Both the position numbers and the translations under genes were made by a program. Shown here piece by piece: positions 41,054 through 49,672 of a DNA stretch of 64,000 nucleotides. Source of the DNA: Phaeobacter sp. G2 (GTDB lineage: Bacteria; Pseudomonadota; Alphaproteobacteria; Rhodobacterales; Rhodobacteraceae); the NCBI GenBank assembly GCA_025163595.1, contig CP104100.1, positions 930,001 to 994,000 of the forward strand, in the 5' to 3' direction. Within the stretch, counting starts at the first letter, position 1. The number at the start of each line of letters is the position of its first letter. The notes beneath the pieces are model-generated. The model was not told the origin of the DNA. It made no database searches and worked only from the letters and a program-made list of their open reading frames with translations.

Positions 41054-43948
41054 ATGCTTAGGAAAAAGACCAACGGGGTTGCGAGACGCCCCCAGCGGAG
41101 CTCGATCCTCAATAAGGTCGCGGAAACATCCGTTGACCGCCGCTCGTTTTTACGCGGCTCTGGCCTGGCCATTGGCGGATTGGCAGCGATTAGCGCCACC
41201 GGCGGCACGGTCACGCAGGCCACGGCGGCCACTGCAGCCCAAGGCGCTGTCGACACGATCAAATCCATCTGTACCCATTGTTCCGTTGGCTGCACGGTTG
41301 TTGCCGAAGTGCAAAGCGGTGTCTGGGTCGGGCAGGAACCCGGTTGGGACAGCCCCTTCAACCTTGGGGCACATTGCGCCAAAGGCGCCTCGGTGCGCGA
41401 ACACGCCCATGGCGAGCGCCGTCTGAAGTACCCAATGAAAAAAGAGGGCGGTGAATGGAAGCGCATCTCTTGGGATCAGGCCATCGACGAGATCGGCGGC
41501 GGCATGATGGACATCCGCGAAGAAAGCGGCCCCGACAGCGTTTACTGGCTGGGCTCTGCCAAGCACAACAACGAACAGGCCTATCTGTTCCGCAAATTTG
41601 CCGCATACTGGGGCACCAATAACGTCGACCACCAGGCGCGGATCTGTCACTCGACAACTGTGGCAGGTGTGGCAAATACATGGGGCTACGGCGCCATGAC
41701 CAACTCCTACAACGACATCCATAACTCCAAATCGATCTTCATCATCGGTGGCAACCCGGCTGAGGCACACCCCGTGTCGCTGTTGCACCTCTTGAAAGCC
41801 AAGGAGCAAAACAACGCGCCGGTTATCGTGTGTGATCCACGCTTTACCCGCACCGCGGCCCATGCGGATGAATATGTCCGTTTCCGTCCCGGCACCGATG
41901 TGGCGCTGGTCTGGGGTATTCTGTGGCATATCTTTGAGAACGGTTGGGAGGACAAAGAGTTCATCCGCACCCGTGTCTGGGGTATGGAACAGATCCGCGA
42001 TGAGGTGAAACACTGGACTCCTGAAGAGGTCGAGCGCGTCACCGGCGCGCCGGGTGAGCAGTTGCAGCGCGTTGCGCGCACCCTGGCCAACAACCGTCCA
42101 GGTACGGTGATCTGGTGTATGGGTGGTACGCAGCACACCACCGGCAACAACAACACCCGTGCCTATTGCATCCTGCAGCTGGCGCTGGGCAACATGGGCG
42201 CCTCTGGCGGCGGCACCAATATCTTCCGTGGCCACGACAACGTGCAGGGCGCCACCGATCTTGGCGTGCTTTCGCACACGCTGCCCGGCTATTATGGTCT
42301 GTCCAAAGGGGCCTGGGCCCATTGGGCGCGGGTCTGGGAAGAAGATCCCGAGTGGCTTGCCAATCAGTTCGACATGCTGAAAGGCGCCGACGGCAAGGAC
42401 AAGAGCCTGCAGAACCTCAAAGGCATTCCTGTCAGCCGCTGGATTGATGGCATCCTTGAAGATAAGGACAACATCGATCAGCCCAACAACGTGCGGGCGA
42501 TGGTTCTGTGGGGGCATGCGCCCAATTCGCAGACCCGGATGACGGAAATGAAAACGGCGATGGAAAAGCTGGATATGCTGGTCGTGATCGACCCCTATCC
42601 AACGGTTTCAGCTGTTTTGCAGGATCGTACCGATGGCGTCTATTTGCTGCCGGCCTGTACCCAGTTTGAAACCCGTGGCTCTGTCACCGCGTCAAACCGC
42701 TCGTTCCAGTGGCGTGACCGCGTTGTGGAACCGCTGTTTGAAAGCCTGCCGGATGAGGTCATCATGGCCAAGTTCGCCAACAAGTTCGGCTGGGCGGACC
42801 GTCTGTTCCGCAATATCGAAATGGAAGACCCCGAGACACCTGTGGTGGAAAGCATCACCCGGGAGTTCAACAAGGGTCTCTGGACCATTGGTTATACCGG
42901 TCAAAGCCCGGAACGGCTGAAACTGCATATGGCCAACCAGCACACCTTTGACCGCACCACGTTGCGGGCTGTGGGCGGTCCTGCGGATGGCGATTTCTAT
43001 GGTCTGCCTTGGCCTTGCTGGGGCACGCCCGAGATGAACCACCCCGGCACGCCAAATCTCTATGATATGTCGCGGCCGGTCTCTGAGGGTGGTCTTACCT
43101 TCCGTGCCCGTTTTGGCGTTGAACGTGATGGCGACAACCTGCTGGCCGAAGGCGTCTACAGCAAGAATTCGGAAATCCAGGACGGATACCCTGAATTCAC
43201 CATGCAGATGCTGATGGATCTGGGCTGGGACGGCGACCTGACGGACGCAGAGCGCGCCTCGATTGAGGCCGTGGCAGGTCCCAAGACCAACTGGAAAACC
43301 GACCTGTCCGGCGGGATCCAGCGGGTGGCGATCAAGCACGAATGTGCGCCCTTTGGCAATGCCAAGGCCCGCGCCGTGGTCTGGACCTTCCCGGATCCGG
43401 TGCCAATTCACCGCGAGCCGCTGTATACCAACCGTCGTGATCTGGTTGCAGACTACCCAACATATGAGGACCGTCAGTCTTATCGTCTGCCGACCCTGTA
43501 TGCGTCGATCCAGAAAAACGATGTCTCCAAGGACTATCCGATCATCCTCACCTCTGGGCGATTGGTGGAATATGAGGGCGGCGGTGAAGAGACGCGCTCG
43601 AACCCTTGGCTGGCAGAATTGCAGCAGGACATGTTTGTCGAAATCAACACACGCGACGCCAATAATCTGGGCGTACGTGACGGCGAACAGTGTTGGGTCG
43701 AAGGCCCAGAGGGCGGCAAGGTCAAGGTCATGGCCATGGTCACCGAACGGGTGGGGGCGGGCGTTGCCTTTATGCCCTTCCACTTTGGCGGCCATTTCCA
43801 GGGCAAGGATCTGCGGGACAAATATCCCGAAGGATCAGACCCCTACGTCCTGGGTGAAAGCGCCAACGTGGCCTTTACCTATGGCTATGACAGCGTCACG
43901 CAAATGCAAGAGAGCAAATGCACTCTTTGCAAAATCACTGCAGCATAA
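41054..43948 (+). CDS. fdhA: Formate dehydrogenase catalytic subunit, Tat-exported, Cys form
   Basis: A 964-residue molybdopterin oxidoreductase that oxidises formate to CO2 in the periplasm. It has a Tat signal (DRRSFLRGSGLAIGG, about residues 29-43), a 4Fe-4S site (CTHCSVGC plus AHCAKG) and the metal ligand Cys198 in ARICHSTTVAGV, where FdnG has selenocysteine; His199 follows as in all active forms. The codon is TGT, so no selenium machinery is needed. ATG 41054 follows AGGGAGG; an upstream GTG 41027 is in frame but without a good site. With the ferredoxin and cytochrome b subunits next to it, it forms a membrane-anchored enzyme that feeds electrons into the quinone pool. Confidence 0.95.
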   Translation: MLRKKTNGVARRPQRSSILNKVAETSVDRRSFLRGSGLAIGGLAAISATGGTVTQATAATAAQGAVDTIKSICTHCSVGCTVVAEVQSGVWVGQEPGWDSPFNLGAHCAKGASVREHAHGERRLKYPMKKEGGEWKRISWDQAIDEIGGGMMDIREESGPDSVYWLGSAKHNNEQAYLFRKFAAYWGTNNVDHQARICHSTTVAGVANTWGYGAMTNSYNDIHNSKSIFIIGGNPAEAHPVSLLHLLKAKEQNNAPVIVCDPRFTRTAAHADEYVRFRPGTDVALVWGILWHIFENGWEDKEFIRTRVWGMEQIRDEVKHWTPEEVERVTGAPGEQLQRVARTLANNRPGTVIWCMGGTQHTTGNNNTRAYCILQLALGNMGASGGGTNIFRGHDNVQGATDLGVLSHTLPGYYGLSKGAWAHWARVWEEDPEWLANQFDMLKGADGKDKSLQNLKGIPVSRWIDGILEDKDNIDQPNNVRAMVLWGHAPNSQTRMTEMKTAMEKLDMLVVIDPYPTVSAVLQDRTDGVYLLPACTQFETRGSVTASNRSFQWRDRVVEPLFESLPDEVIMAKFANKFGWADRLFRNIEMEDPETPVVESITREFNKGLWTIGYTGQSPERLKLHMANQHTFDRTTLRAVGGPADGDFYGLPWPCWGTPEMNHPGTPNLYDMSRPVSEGGLTFRARFGVERDGDNLLAEGVYSKNSEIQDGYPEFTMQMLMDLGWDGDLTDAERASIEAVAGPKTNWKTDLSGGIQRVAIKHECAPFGNAKARAVVWTFPDPVPIHREPLYTNRRDLVADYPTYEDRQSYRLPTLYASIQKNDVSKDYPIILTSGRLVEYEGGGEETRSNPWLAELQQDMFVEINTRDANNLGVRDGEQCWVEGPEGGKVKVMAMVTERVGAGVAFMPFHFGGHFQGKDLRDKYPEGSDPYVLGESANVAFTYGYDSVTQMQESKCTLCKITAA
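41077..41091 (+). repeat. 15-bp direct repeat, copy inside fdhA
   Basis: GGTTGCGAGACGCCC, the second copy of the repeat at 40969-40983, 108 bp apart. It encodes part of the N-terminal region before the Tat motif of FdhA. Confidence 0.6.
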
Positions 43949-43960
43949 GGAGAGAGAAAC

Positions 43961-44554
43961 ATGGCAAGAGCAAAGTTCCTCTGCGACGCCGAACGCTGCA
44001 TTGAATGTAATGCCTGCGTAACCGCCTGTAAAAACGAGCACGAAGTTCCCTGGGGGATCAACCGTCGCCGCGTTGTCACCATCAATGATGGCAAACCCGG
44101 TGAACGTTCGATCTCGGTGGCCTGTATGCATTGTTCCGATGCGCCCTGCATGGCCGTTTGCCCGGTGGACTGCTTCTACCAGACCGATGACGGTGTAGTG
44201 CTGCACTCCAAAGATCTCTGTATTGGCTGCGGCTATTGCTTCTATGCGTGTCCTTTTGGCGCGCCGCAATATCCACAGGCTGGCAGCTTTGGCAGCCGTG
44301 GCAAGATGGACAAATGCACCTTCTGCGCCGGTGGCCCCGAGGAGAACAATTCCAATGCAGAGTTCTCCAAATATGGCCGCAACCGGATTGCCGAAGGCAA
44401 GCTGCCCATCTGCGCCGAGATGTGTTCCACCAAGGCTCTGCTGGCTGGTGACGGCGATACTGTTTCGGCGATCTACCGGGAACGTATCGTGGCACGTGGC
44501 TTTGGCTCCGGTGCTTGGGGCTGGGGTACAGCCTATGAACAAAAGGGCGGTTAA
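43961..44554 (+). CDS. fdhB: Formate dehydrogenase iron-sulfur (beta) subunit
   Basis: A 197-residue ferredoxin-type subunit with four cluster motifs: CDAERCIECNACVTACKNEH near the start, then CMHCSDAPCMAVCP, CIGCGYCFYACPFGAP and a last one formed by CTFC with CAEMC. It carries electrons from FdhA to the membrane cytochrome. No signal peptide is present; such subunits are exported together with the Tat-bound catalytic subunit. It starts 12 bp after fdhA with AAGGAGAGAG before ATG. A palindrome (GCGGTTAACCGC) spans its stop codon. Confidence 0.95.
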   Translation: MARAKFLCDAERCIECNACVTACKNEHEVPWGINRRRVVTINDGKPGERSISVACMHCSDAPCMAVCPVDCFYQTDDGVVLHSKDLCIGCGYCFYACPFGAPQYPQAGSFGSRGKMDKCTFCAGGPEENNSNAEFSKYGRNRIAEGKLPICAEMCSTKALLAGDGDTVSAIYRERIVARGFGSGAWGWGTAYEQKGG

Positions 44555-44653
44555 CCGCCTTTGACGTTCGCGTGATACGGGGGCGGCCTGCGTGATGTGG
44601 GCCGTCCGCGATCTCTTGTATTCAAATTTGTGACCTGCAAAGGAGTGTGGCCC

Positions 44654-45886
44654 ATGCTGCGCCTGGCATCTCTATTTTTCGTGCAGCTTACGCTGTGTTT
44701 CTTCCTGATCTCCGACGTAGCGGTGGCGCAGGCGGTCACGACAGACACACCGGGGGCAGTGGATCGCAGTGCAACCGGTGGCGCGCAGACCCTGGATGAT
44801 ATCCTGGCGCGGCAACGGGGGCAGGCGCTGGATGACAGTTTTCGCAAAGACAACACTGGGGATCCCGAATCCGCAGCGGCGATAAGCGCCCAGCTGGGCA
44901 CCCTGGGCGGGGTTTCCGACCCTGAACTGTGGCGGCAGCTGCGCTACGGTACTGCCGATGTGAAGGTCTCCAGCGGCGGCGAGGTTGCCAAGGTGCTGGT
45001 GCAGGACGGCGGCATGCGCTGGCTTGCGTTCCGTGAAGGTCCCTTGCGCCAGTATGGTGGCTGGCTGTTGCTGGGCACCATTGGTGTGCTTTTGGTGTTC
45101 TTTGTGTTGCGCGGCAGAATTCGCATTGATGGTGAAAAAACCGGGCGCACCGTGACGCGGTTCAAAGCCATCGAACGCATTGGTCACTGGCTGTTGGCAG
45201 GGTCATTTATCGTGCTGGGTGTGACCGGGCTATTGTCCCTGTTTGGTCGGCTGGTCATTGCGCCATATTTGGGCAAAGCGCCCAATGCGGCGCTGTTGGA
45301 CCTGAGCAAATGGCTGCATAACACGGTGGCTTGGGGGTTTATTCTCGGGTTGGTGATGATCTTTGTGATGTGGGCGGTGCACAATATTCCCAATCGTACG
45401 GATCTGGTCTGGCTGCGCCAGTTTGGCGGCATCATCGGTTCAGCCCACCCACCTGCCAAGAAATTCAACGCCGGACAAAAGATGATCTTTTGGTCCGTGG
45501 TGCTGTTTGGCACCTCAATCTCGCTGTCGGGGGTGTCTTTGCTGTTCCCCTATGAATTGCCGCTCTTTGCCAAGACATTTGGCCTGCTGAATGCCTCGGG
45601 CCTGTCCGAGCTGTTGGGATTGGGCCTGTTGCCGGTTGAGCTGGCGCCACAGGAAGAAATGCAGCTGGCGCAGGCGTGGCATGCCATTCTGGGCTTTGTG
45701 CTGATGGCGATCATCATTGCCCATATCTACATCGGCTCGGTGGGCATGGAAGGCGCTTATGATGCCATGGGGTCGGGCGAGGTAGACGAGGCCTGGGCCA
45801 AACAGCACCACTCGATCTGGCTGGAAGAGGTGCAGCGCGAGCAAGCTCAGGCCCCTAAAAACAGCTCTGCCACGCCCGCCGAGTAG
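44654..45886 (+). CDS. fdhC: Formate dehydrogenase cytochrome b (gamma) subunit
   Basis: A 410-residue membrane protein with a cleavable signal peptide (LRLASLFFVQLTLCFFLISDVAVAQ region, residues 2-26), a periplasmic segment of about 100 residues, and then a cytochrome b556-type core with membrane segments near residues 135-152, 178-200, 215-245, 280-300 and 335-360. Candidate haem-b His residues lie in ERIGHWLLAGSF, LSKWLHNTVAWG, and AWHAILGFVLMAIIIAHIY. It anchors the enzyme and passes electrons to quinone. ATG 44654 follows AAAGGAG; the longer frame to 44597 has no ribosome site. Confidence 0.92.
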   Translation: MLRLASLFFVQLTLCFFLISDVAVAQAVTTDTPGAVDRSATGGAQTLDDILARQRGQALDDSFRKDNTGDPESAAAISAQLGTLGGVSDPELWRQLRYGTADVKVSSGGEVAKVLVQDGGMRWLAFREGPLRQYGGWLLLGTIGVLLVFFVLRGRIRIDGEKTGRTVTRFKAIERIGHWLLAGSFIVLGVTGLLSLFGRLVIAPYLGKAPNAALLDLSKWLHNTVAWGFILGLVMIFVMWAVHNIPNRTDLVWLRQFGGIIGSAHPPAKKFNAGQKMIFWSVVLFGTSISLSGVSLLFPYELPLFAKTFGLLNASGLSELLGLGLLPVELAPQEEMQLAQAWHAILGFVLMAIIIAHIYIGSVGMEGAYDAMGSGEVDEAWAKQHHSIWLEEVQREQAQAPKNSSATPAE

Positions 45887-45954
45887 GTGGGCTGCAAAGT
45901 CAGAGGTTTGATTTTTGCGGGTAAAGGCGTCAGGCTCAGGTGGGGGAGACCGGG

Positions 45955-47331
45955 ATGAGAGACGGGATAGGAACGGCAATGCGTCCGGCTGACAGCACGA
46001 GCGATGAATATGGTGAGAACCTCGCCGGGGCCTCGATCCTGGTGATTGATGATGAGCCGGGCATGCGCAACTTCCTCACCAAAATCCTGGCGCCGCGTTG
46101 CAAACGAGTGGAGCAGGCGGCTTCGGCGGCTGCGGCCTCGGCCATATTGGATCAGGCGCATTTTGATCTGATCATTTTGGATAATCTCATGCCCGGAAAA
46201 ACCGGCCTGGAATGGGTGCAGGAACAACGCCGGGTGGGATTGTTTGCCGACACTATTCTGGTCACCGCCTATGCCGATCTGGAAACCGCGATCCTGGCCC
46301 TGCGGGCTGGGGTGGCAGATTTTGTGCTCAAACCGTTTCGGGCCAATCAGATCTTAAACTCGATCGCCCGGGCGCTGGACCGCAAATACCTGCGGCGGGA
46401 AAACTATCTGCTGAAACACGAACTCTCGGCTGAGGGCGCGACGGGGCGGGGCCGGTTGTTGGGCAAATCCGCAGCCATCAGCCAGGCCCGCGATATGCTG
46501 CACCGCCTGGCGCCGCTGCCGACACCGGTCTTGTTCACCGGAGCCAGCGGCACCGGCAAGGAGATCGCGGCGCGGACCCTGCATTCGCTGTCGGACCGTG
46601 CGGAAAAACCCTTTGTGGCGGTGAACTGCGCGGCGATCGCGCCGGACCGCATTGCCCATGAGCTGTTTGGGCAGATTGACGATCAGAACCGGCGCAGGGA
46701 TGGTCTGTTTTTGCATGCGGATGGCGGCACGCTGTTTCTGGATGAAGTGGCGCAGATGCCGGATCAGGTTCAGGCGGCACTGCTGCGGGTGCTGGAGGAT
46801 CAGCGGGTGCGTCCCGTCGGGGCGGAACGGGATATCCCGCTCAACCTGCGTTTTCTTTTTGCCACCAACGCGGATCTGCAACAGGCCGTGGCAGACGGGC
46901 GGTTCCGTGCTGATCTCTATCATCGGATCAATGTGGTTGAGATCCAGATGCCGCCGCTGAAGGATCGGGTCGAAGACATTGTCGAGCTGGCCGCCCTGTT
47001 CATGGAGCAATTTGCCAGCAGTCTTGGTATGGCGGCCTTGGAGCTGAATGAAGATACATTGCTGAAGTTTTCACGCTATGACTGGCCTGGAAATGTGCGG
47101 GAGCTGCGAAATCTTATCGAACGCTCGGTGATCCTGGGGGAATTTCCCGAGGAGTTTGCTGGCAAGGGCGGCATTACCGGTGTGGCGGCGGTTGAATCCC
47201 TGGACCTGGTCACTCAGCGTCATATTATGCATGTGCTGGATGCCTGTGATGGCAACCGGGCCGAGGCAGCCCGCCGTTTGGGGGTGTCGCGCAAAACAGT
47301 TGACCGGAAGTGTTCCAGCTGGGAAGTCTGA
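45955..47331 (+). CDS. NtrC-type response regulator lacking the GAFTGA sigma-54 loop
   Basis: A 458-residue REC-AAA-Fis regulator. The receiver has Asp32-Asp33, phospho-acceptor Asp76 in LIILDNLMPG and Lys in FVLKPF. The AAA domain has Walker A GASGTGKE (196-203) and Walker B TLFLDEV. A Fis-type helix-turn-helix closes the protein (NRAEAARRLGVSRKTVDRK). Between ELFG (236) and the GLFLHADGG strand only QIDDQNRRRD stands where GAFTGA is normally found, and the loop is about six residues short. Such variants, like NtrC of Rhodobacter capsulatus, act without sigma-54. It follows fdhC by 68 bp and faces the sensor kinase gene, so control of the formate dehydrogenase locus is likely. Confidence 0.92.
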   Translation: MRDGIGTAMRPADSTSDEYGENLAGASILVIDDEPGMRNFLTKILAPRCKRVEQAASAAAASAILDQAHFDLIILDNLMPGKTGLEWVQEQRRVGLFADTILVTAYADLETAILALRAGVADFVLKPFRANQILNSIARALDRKYLRRENYLLKHELSAEGATGRGRLLGKSAAISQARDMLHRLAPLPTPVLFTGASGTGKEIAARTLHSLSDRAEKPFVAVNCAAIAPDRIAHELFGQIDDQNRRRDGLFLHADGGTLFLDEVAQMPDQVQAALLRVLEDQRVRPVGAERDIPLNLRFLFATNADLQQAVADGRFRADLYHRINVVEIQMPPLKDRVEDIVELAALFMEQFASSLGMAALELNEDTLLKFSRYDWPGNVRELRNLIERSVILGEFPEEFAGKGGITGVAAVESLDLVTQRHIMHVLDACDGNRAEAARRLGVSRKTVDRKCSSWEV

Positions 47332-47403
47332 CCGTGCTTGCGTCCATAGCATTTGTTGCAGAAGGTGGCTCTCCCGCGCCCAGTCTTTGTTCTGGTGAGC
47401 TCT

Positions 47404-47422
47404 GTTCTGGCGAGGCCAGAAC
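47404..47422. terminator. Hairpin between convergent regulator and kinase genes
   Basis: GTTCTGGC-GAG-GCCAGAAC, a perfect 8-bp stem in the 205-bp gap between the converging response regulator and sensor kinase genes. It lacks a T-run but is the only strong stem in the gap. Confidence 0.5.
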
Positions 47423-47536
47423 CGCGCCAATGGCCTTGGACCGGGCGCGCCATGCGGGGCACAGTGCGGGGGGCTAGACCGCAGGTTTTCAGCCAATTGC
47501 GCGACAGGATACTAAGACAGGGTATTGATCTGTCGG

Positions 47537-49609
47537 TTATTGGGCGGCGGATGTGGTTTCAGCGTCTTGTGAAGCTTCTGCGGCGGGAAGCCAAATGGAG
47601 AAGGCGGCTCCGCCGGCCTTGCGGTTTCGCGCGGATATAATACCGCCGGCGCGCTGGATCAGGGTTTGACTGATCGAGAGCCCCAGGCCCGTGCCCTCGC
47701 CAAGTTTTGTGGTGTAAAACGGATTGAACACCGCCGCGAGATGGTCTTCGGGGATGCCGCAGCCGCTGTCGGCAACCGTGAGCAGGGCACCGTAGCGGTC
47801 GTCGCGCTCAGCGCCCTGCAGGGATAGGGTCAAAGTGCCGTCGCCCTCCATGGCTTGGGCGGCGTTGAGGATCAGGTTGATCACCACCTGTTGCAGCTCG
47901 CCCGGGTCGATGCGGACCGGAGGGGCTGGGCGCGTTTCCTGATCGAACCGTTTTTCCACCTGGATTGCCTGTCGCGCGATCACATGATCCACCAACACCA
48001 GGCAATCAGTGACCAGCGGCGCTAGATCCAGGCTCTCCTCAAAGGTGCCAAATTCCGAGGGCCGGGCAAATTGCAACAGCTTGCTGACGATGGCGCCAAT
48101 ACGCATCACTTGATTGTCGATGAGATCCAGTTCGGTCCCCACCTCCTGTGCCTCCTCTGGGCCCAGGGTCATGCGGATCACATCCACATTGCCCTGGATT
48201 ACCGCTACCGGGTTGTTGATCTCATGGGCGACCCCGGCGGTGATTTCTCCGATCGAGGCGAGCTTTTCACTCATCACCAGTTGTTGAAAGGTCTCTTCCA
48301 GTTTCTTGTTCGCCGCGCGCAGTTCGACAGTGCGCCGATCTACCCGCTGGTTCAGCTCTCCAGCCCAATCGCGCAGGCGTTGGTCACGCTCCTGGATCTG
48401 ATCCAGAAGACTGTCGAGATGCCCTGCCACCTGGCCAATTTCATCCTGTCGCCCGGTGCTGCCATTGCGCGCTGTCAGGTCGCCACGTTCCACCCGCTTC
48501 ATGGTCAGGCTCATCCGTTCCAAGGGCGAAAAGATCCCCTTGGCCAGCCATAAAAAAAGCGGGGCGGACAAGGCCAAGACAGCCAGAAATACCGCAACAA
48601 TTGTCCAGTAGGCCTCTTTCTTGGCGGCGGTATAAGGCGCTTCGAGAAACCCGACATAGAGCATGCCCACCCGGGTGCCATAGCTGTCGGTCAGGGGCAG
48701 ATAGCCGGAAATATACCAGTCATTGACCACAAAGGCGCGGTTCAGCCAAGTCAGCCCCTCTCCCAGCACCTTGTTGCGCACCACCGCTGAAACGCGGGTG
48801 CCAAGGGCGCGCACGTCCTCGAACAGGCGCACATTGGTTGAGATGCGGGTATCGTCCAGAAACAGGGTGGCAGTGCCCTGACGGTTCTGTTCAGCCGGGC
48901 CGCCGAGATAGACCAGCGCATTGAGCGTGTCGATAAAGCCAAGGTTGCGATTGAGCAACCGACCGCCGCGCAGCACACCGTGATGGCCGAGGGTGGCAAC
49001 CGGAGCGGCGGTATGCAGCACCATGCCGCGATCTTCGACCTGGCGCGAGGTCGGCGCGGCGGCTTCGGTCTCGATCAGGGAAATTCGGGCTTGGTCTGCC
49101 AGATGGGGGGCGACATCGGTAAGGTCATCCGCGGAGAAAATATCAATCTGCGACGCGCGCTGGCCCCTGGATGCGGCCTGAATGACCGGCCAGTCCCCCA
49201 AGTCAGGTGTCAGATCAGAGAGGGTGAGATAGTCCAGAAAATCCAGTTGCAGGTCATCGCGCAGCGCCTGCAGGTGGGCCTGCACCTCTGCGGGGCCTTT
49301 GGCCAGTGCCTGATGAAAGGCAGTGGAATTGGCAATGCTGCGCAGGCTTTCTGCGCTGCCAATCTGCAAATGGCCCAGATATTGCTCGGCAATGCGCAAA
49401 TCGCTTTCGACCTTGGCGATGAGCACCGCATCGTAATCGGCATTCCACCGGGCCATCGCCAGTGTCAGCAGCAATGGCATCAGCACGGCGAGGGGCAACA
49501 GAGCCAGCAGGAGCAATCTGAGACGGACGGATTTCAGTTGCTTCTCTCCCCTGGTGGGGCGATCCAGCCCTCTGTTTGCATACTGCCAGAGTGCCATTTC
49601 TTGATGCAA
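47537..49609 (-). CDS. Sensor histidine kinase with periplasmic double-Cache-like domain
   Basis: A 690-residue kinase. A membrane segment at about 30-52 is followed by a large periplasmic sensor (55-330, dCache-like, with YISGYLPLTDSYGTRVGMLYVG at its end), a second membrane segment at 335-357, a HAMP domain (LERMSLTMKRVERGDL), a coiled coil, and an HPK4-like kinase core with His462 in GVAHEINNPVAV, N box NLILNAAQAME, G boxes DSGCGIP and GEGTGLGLS. It should phosphorylate the response regulator encoded convergently. The periplasmic domain fits sensing of formate or another small ligand outside the cytoplasm; the ligand is not known. Confidence 0.92.
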   Translation of the reverse strand: MHQEMALWQYANRGLDRPTRGEKQLKSVRLRLLLLALLPLAVLMPLLLTLAMARWNADYDAVLIAKVESDLRIAEQYLGHLQIGSAESLRSIANSTAFHQALAKGPAEVQAHLQALRDDLQLDFLDYLTLSDLTPDLGDWPVIQAASRGQRASQIDIFSADDLTDVAPHLADQARISLIETEAAAPTSRQVEDRGMVLHTAAPVATLGHHGVLRGGRLLNRNLGFIDTLNALVYLGGPAEQNRQGTATLFLDDTRISTNVRLFEDVRALGTRVSAVVRNKVLGEGLTWLNRAFVVNDWYISGYLPLTDSYGTRVGMLYVGFLEAPYTAAKKEAYWTIVAVFLAVLALSAPLFLWLAKGIFSPLERMSLTMKRVERGDLTARNGSTGRQDEIGQVAGHLDSLLDQIQERDQRLRDWAGELNQRVDRRTVELRAANKKLEETFQQLVMSEKLASIGEITAGVAHEINNPVAVIQGNVDVIRMTLGPEEAQEVGTELDLIDNQVMRIGAIVSKLLQFARPSEFGTFEESLDLAPLVTDCLVLVDHVIARQAIQVEKRFDQETRPAPPVRIDPGELQQVVINLILNAAQAMEGDGTLTLSLQGAERDDRYGALLTVADSGCGIPEDHLAAVFNPFYTTKLGEGTGLGLSISQTLIQRAGGIISARNRKAGGAAFSIWLPAAEASQDAETTSAAQ

Positions 49610-49619
49610 AATTGCAAGG

Positions 49620-49645
49620 AAAAGCCAGGCGCTGAGACGCCTGAC
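49620..49645 (-). terminator. Terminator of gap
   Basis: Read on the minus strand: CAGGCG-TCTCAG-CGCCTG followed by GCTTTTCC, about 30 bp after the gap stop and just before the sensor kinase start. The stem is short but the T-run supports the call. Confidence 0.65.
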
Positions 49646-49672
49646 TGGATCTCGGTCCGGGTGCTAGGTGGT

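Noticed and set aside
41645..41647. Selenocysteine in FdhA
   Set aside because: The codon at the metal-ligand position is TGT (Cys), not TGA, so no recoding is needed.
41150..42517. 455-codon open frame opposite fdhA
   Set aside because: Antisense to the conserved molybdopterin domain; composition is that of a shadow frame.
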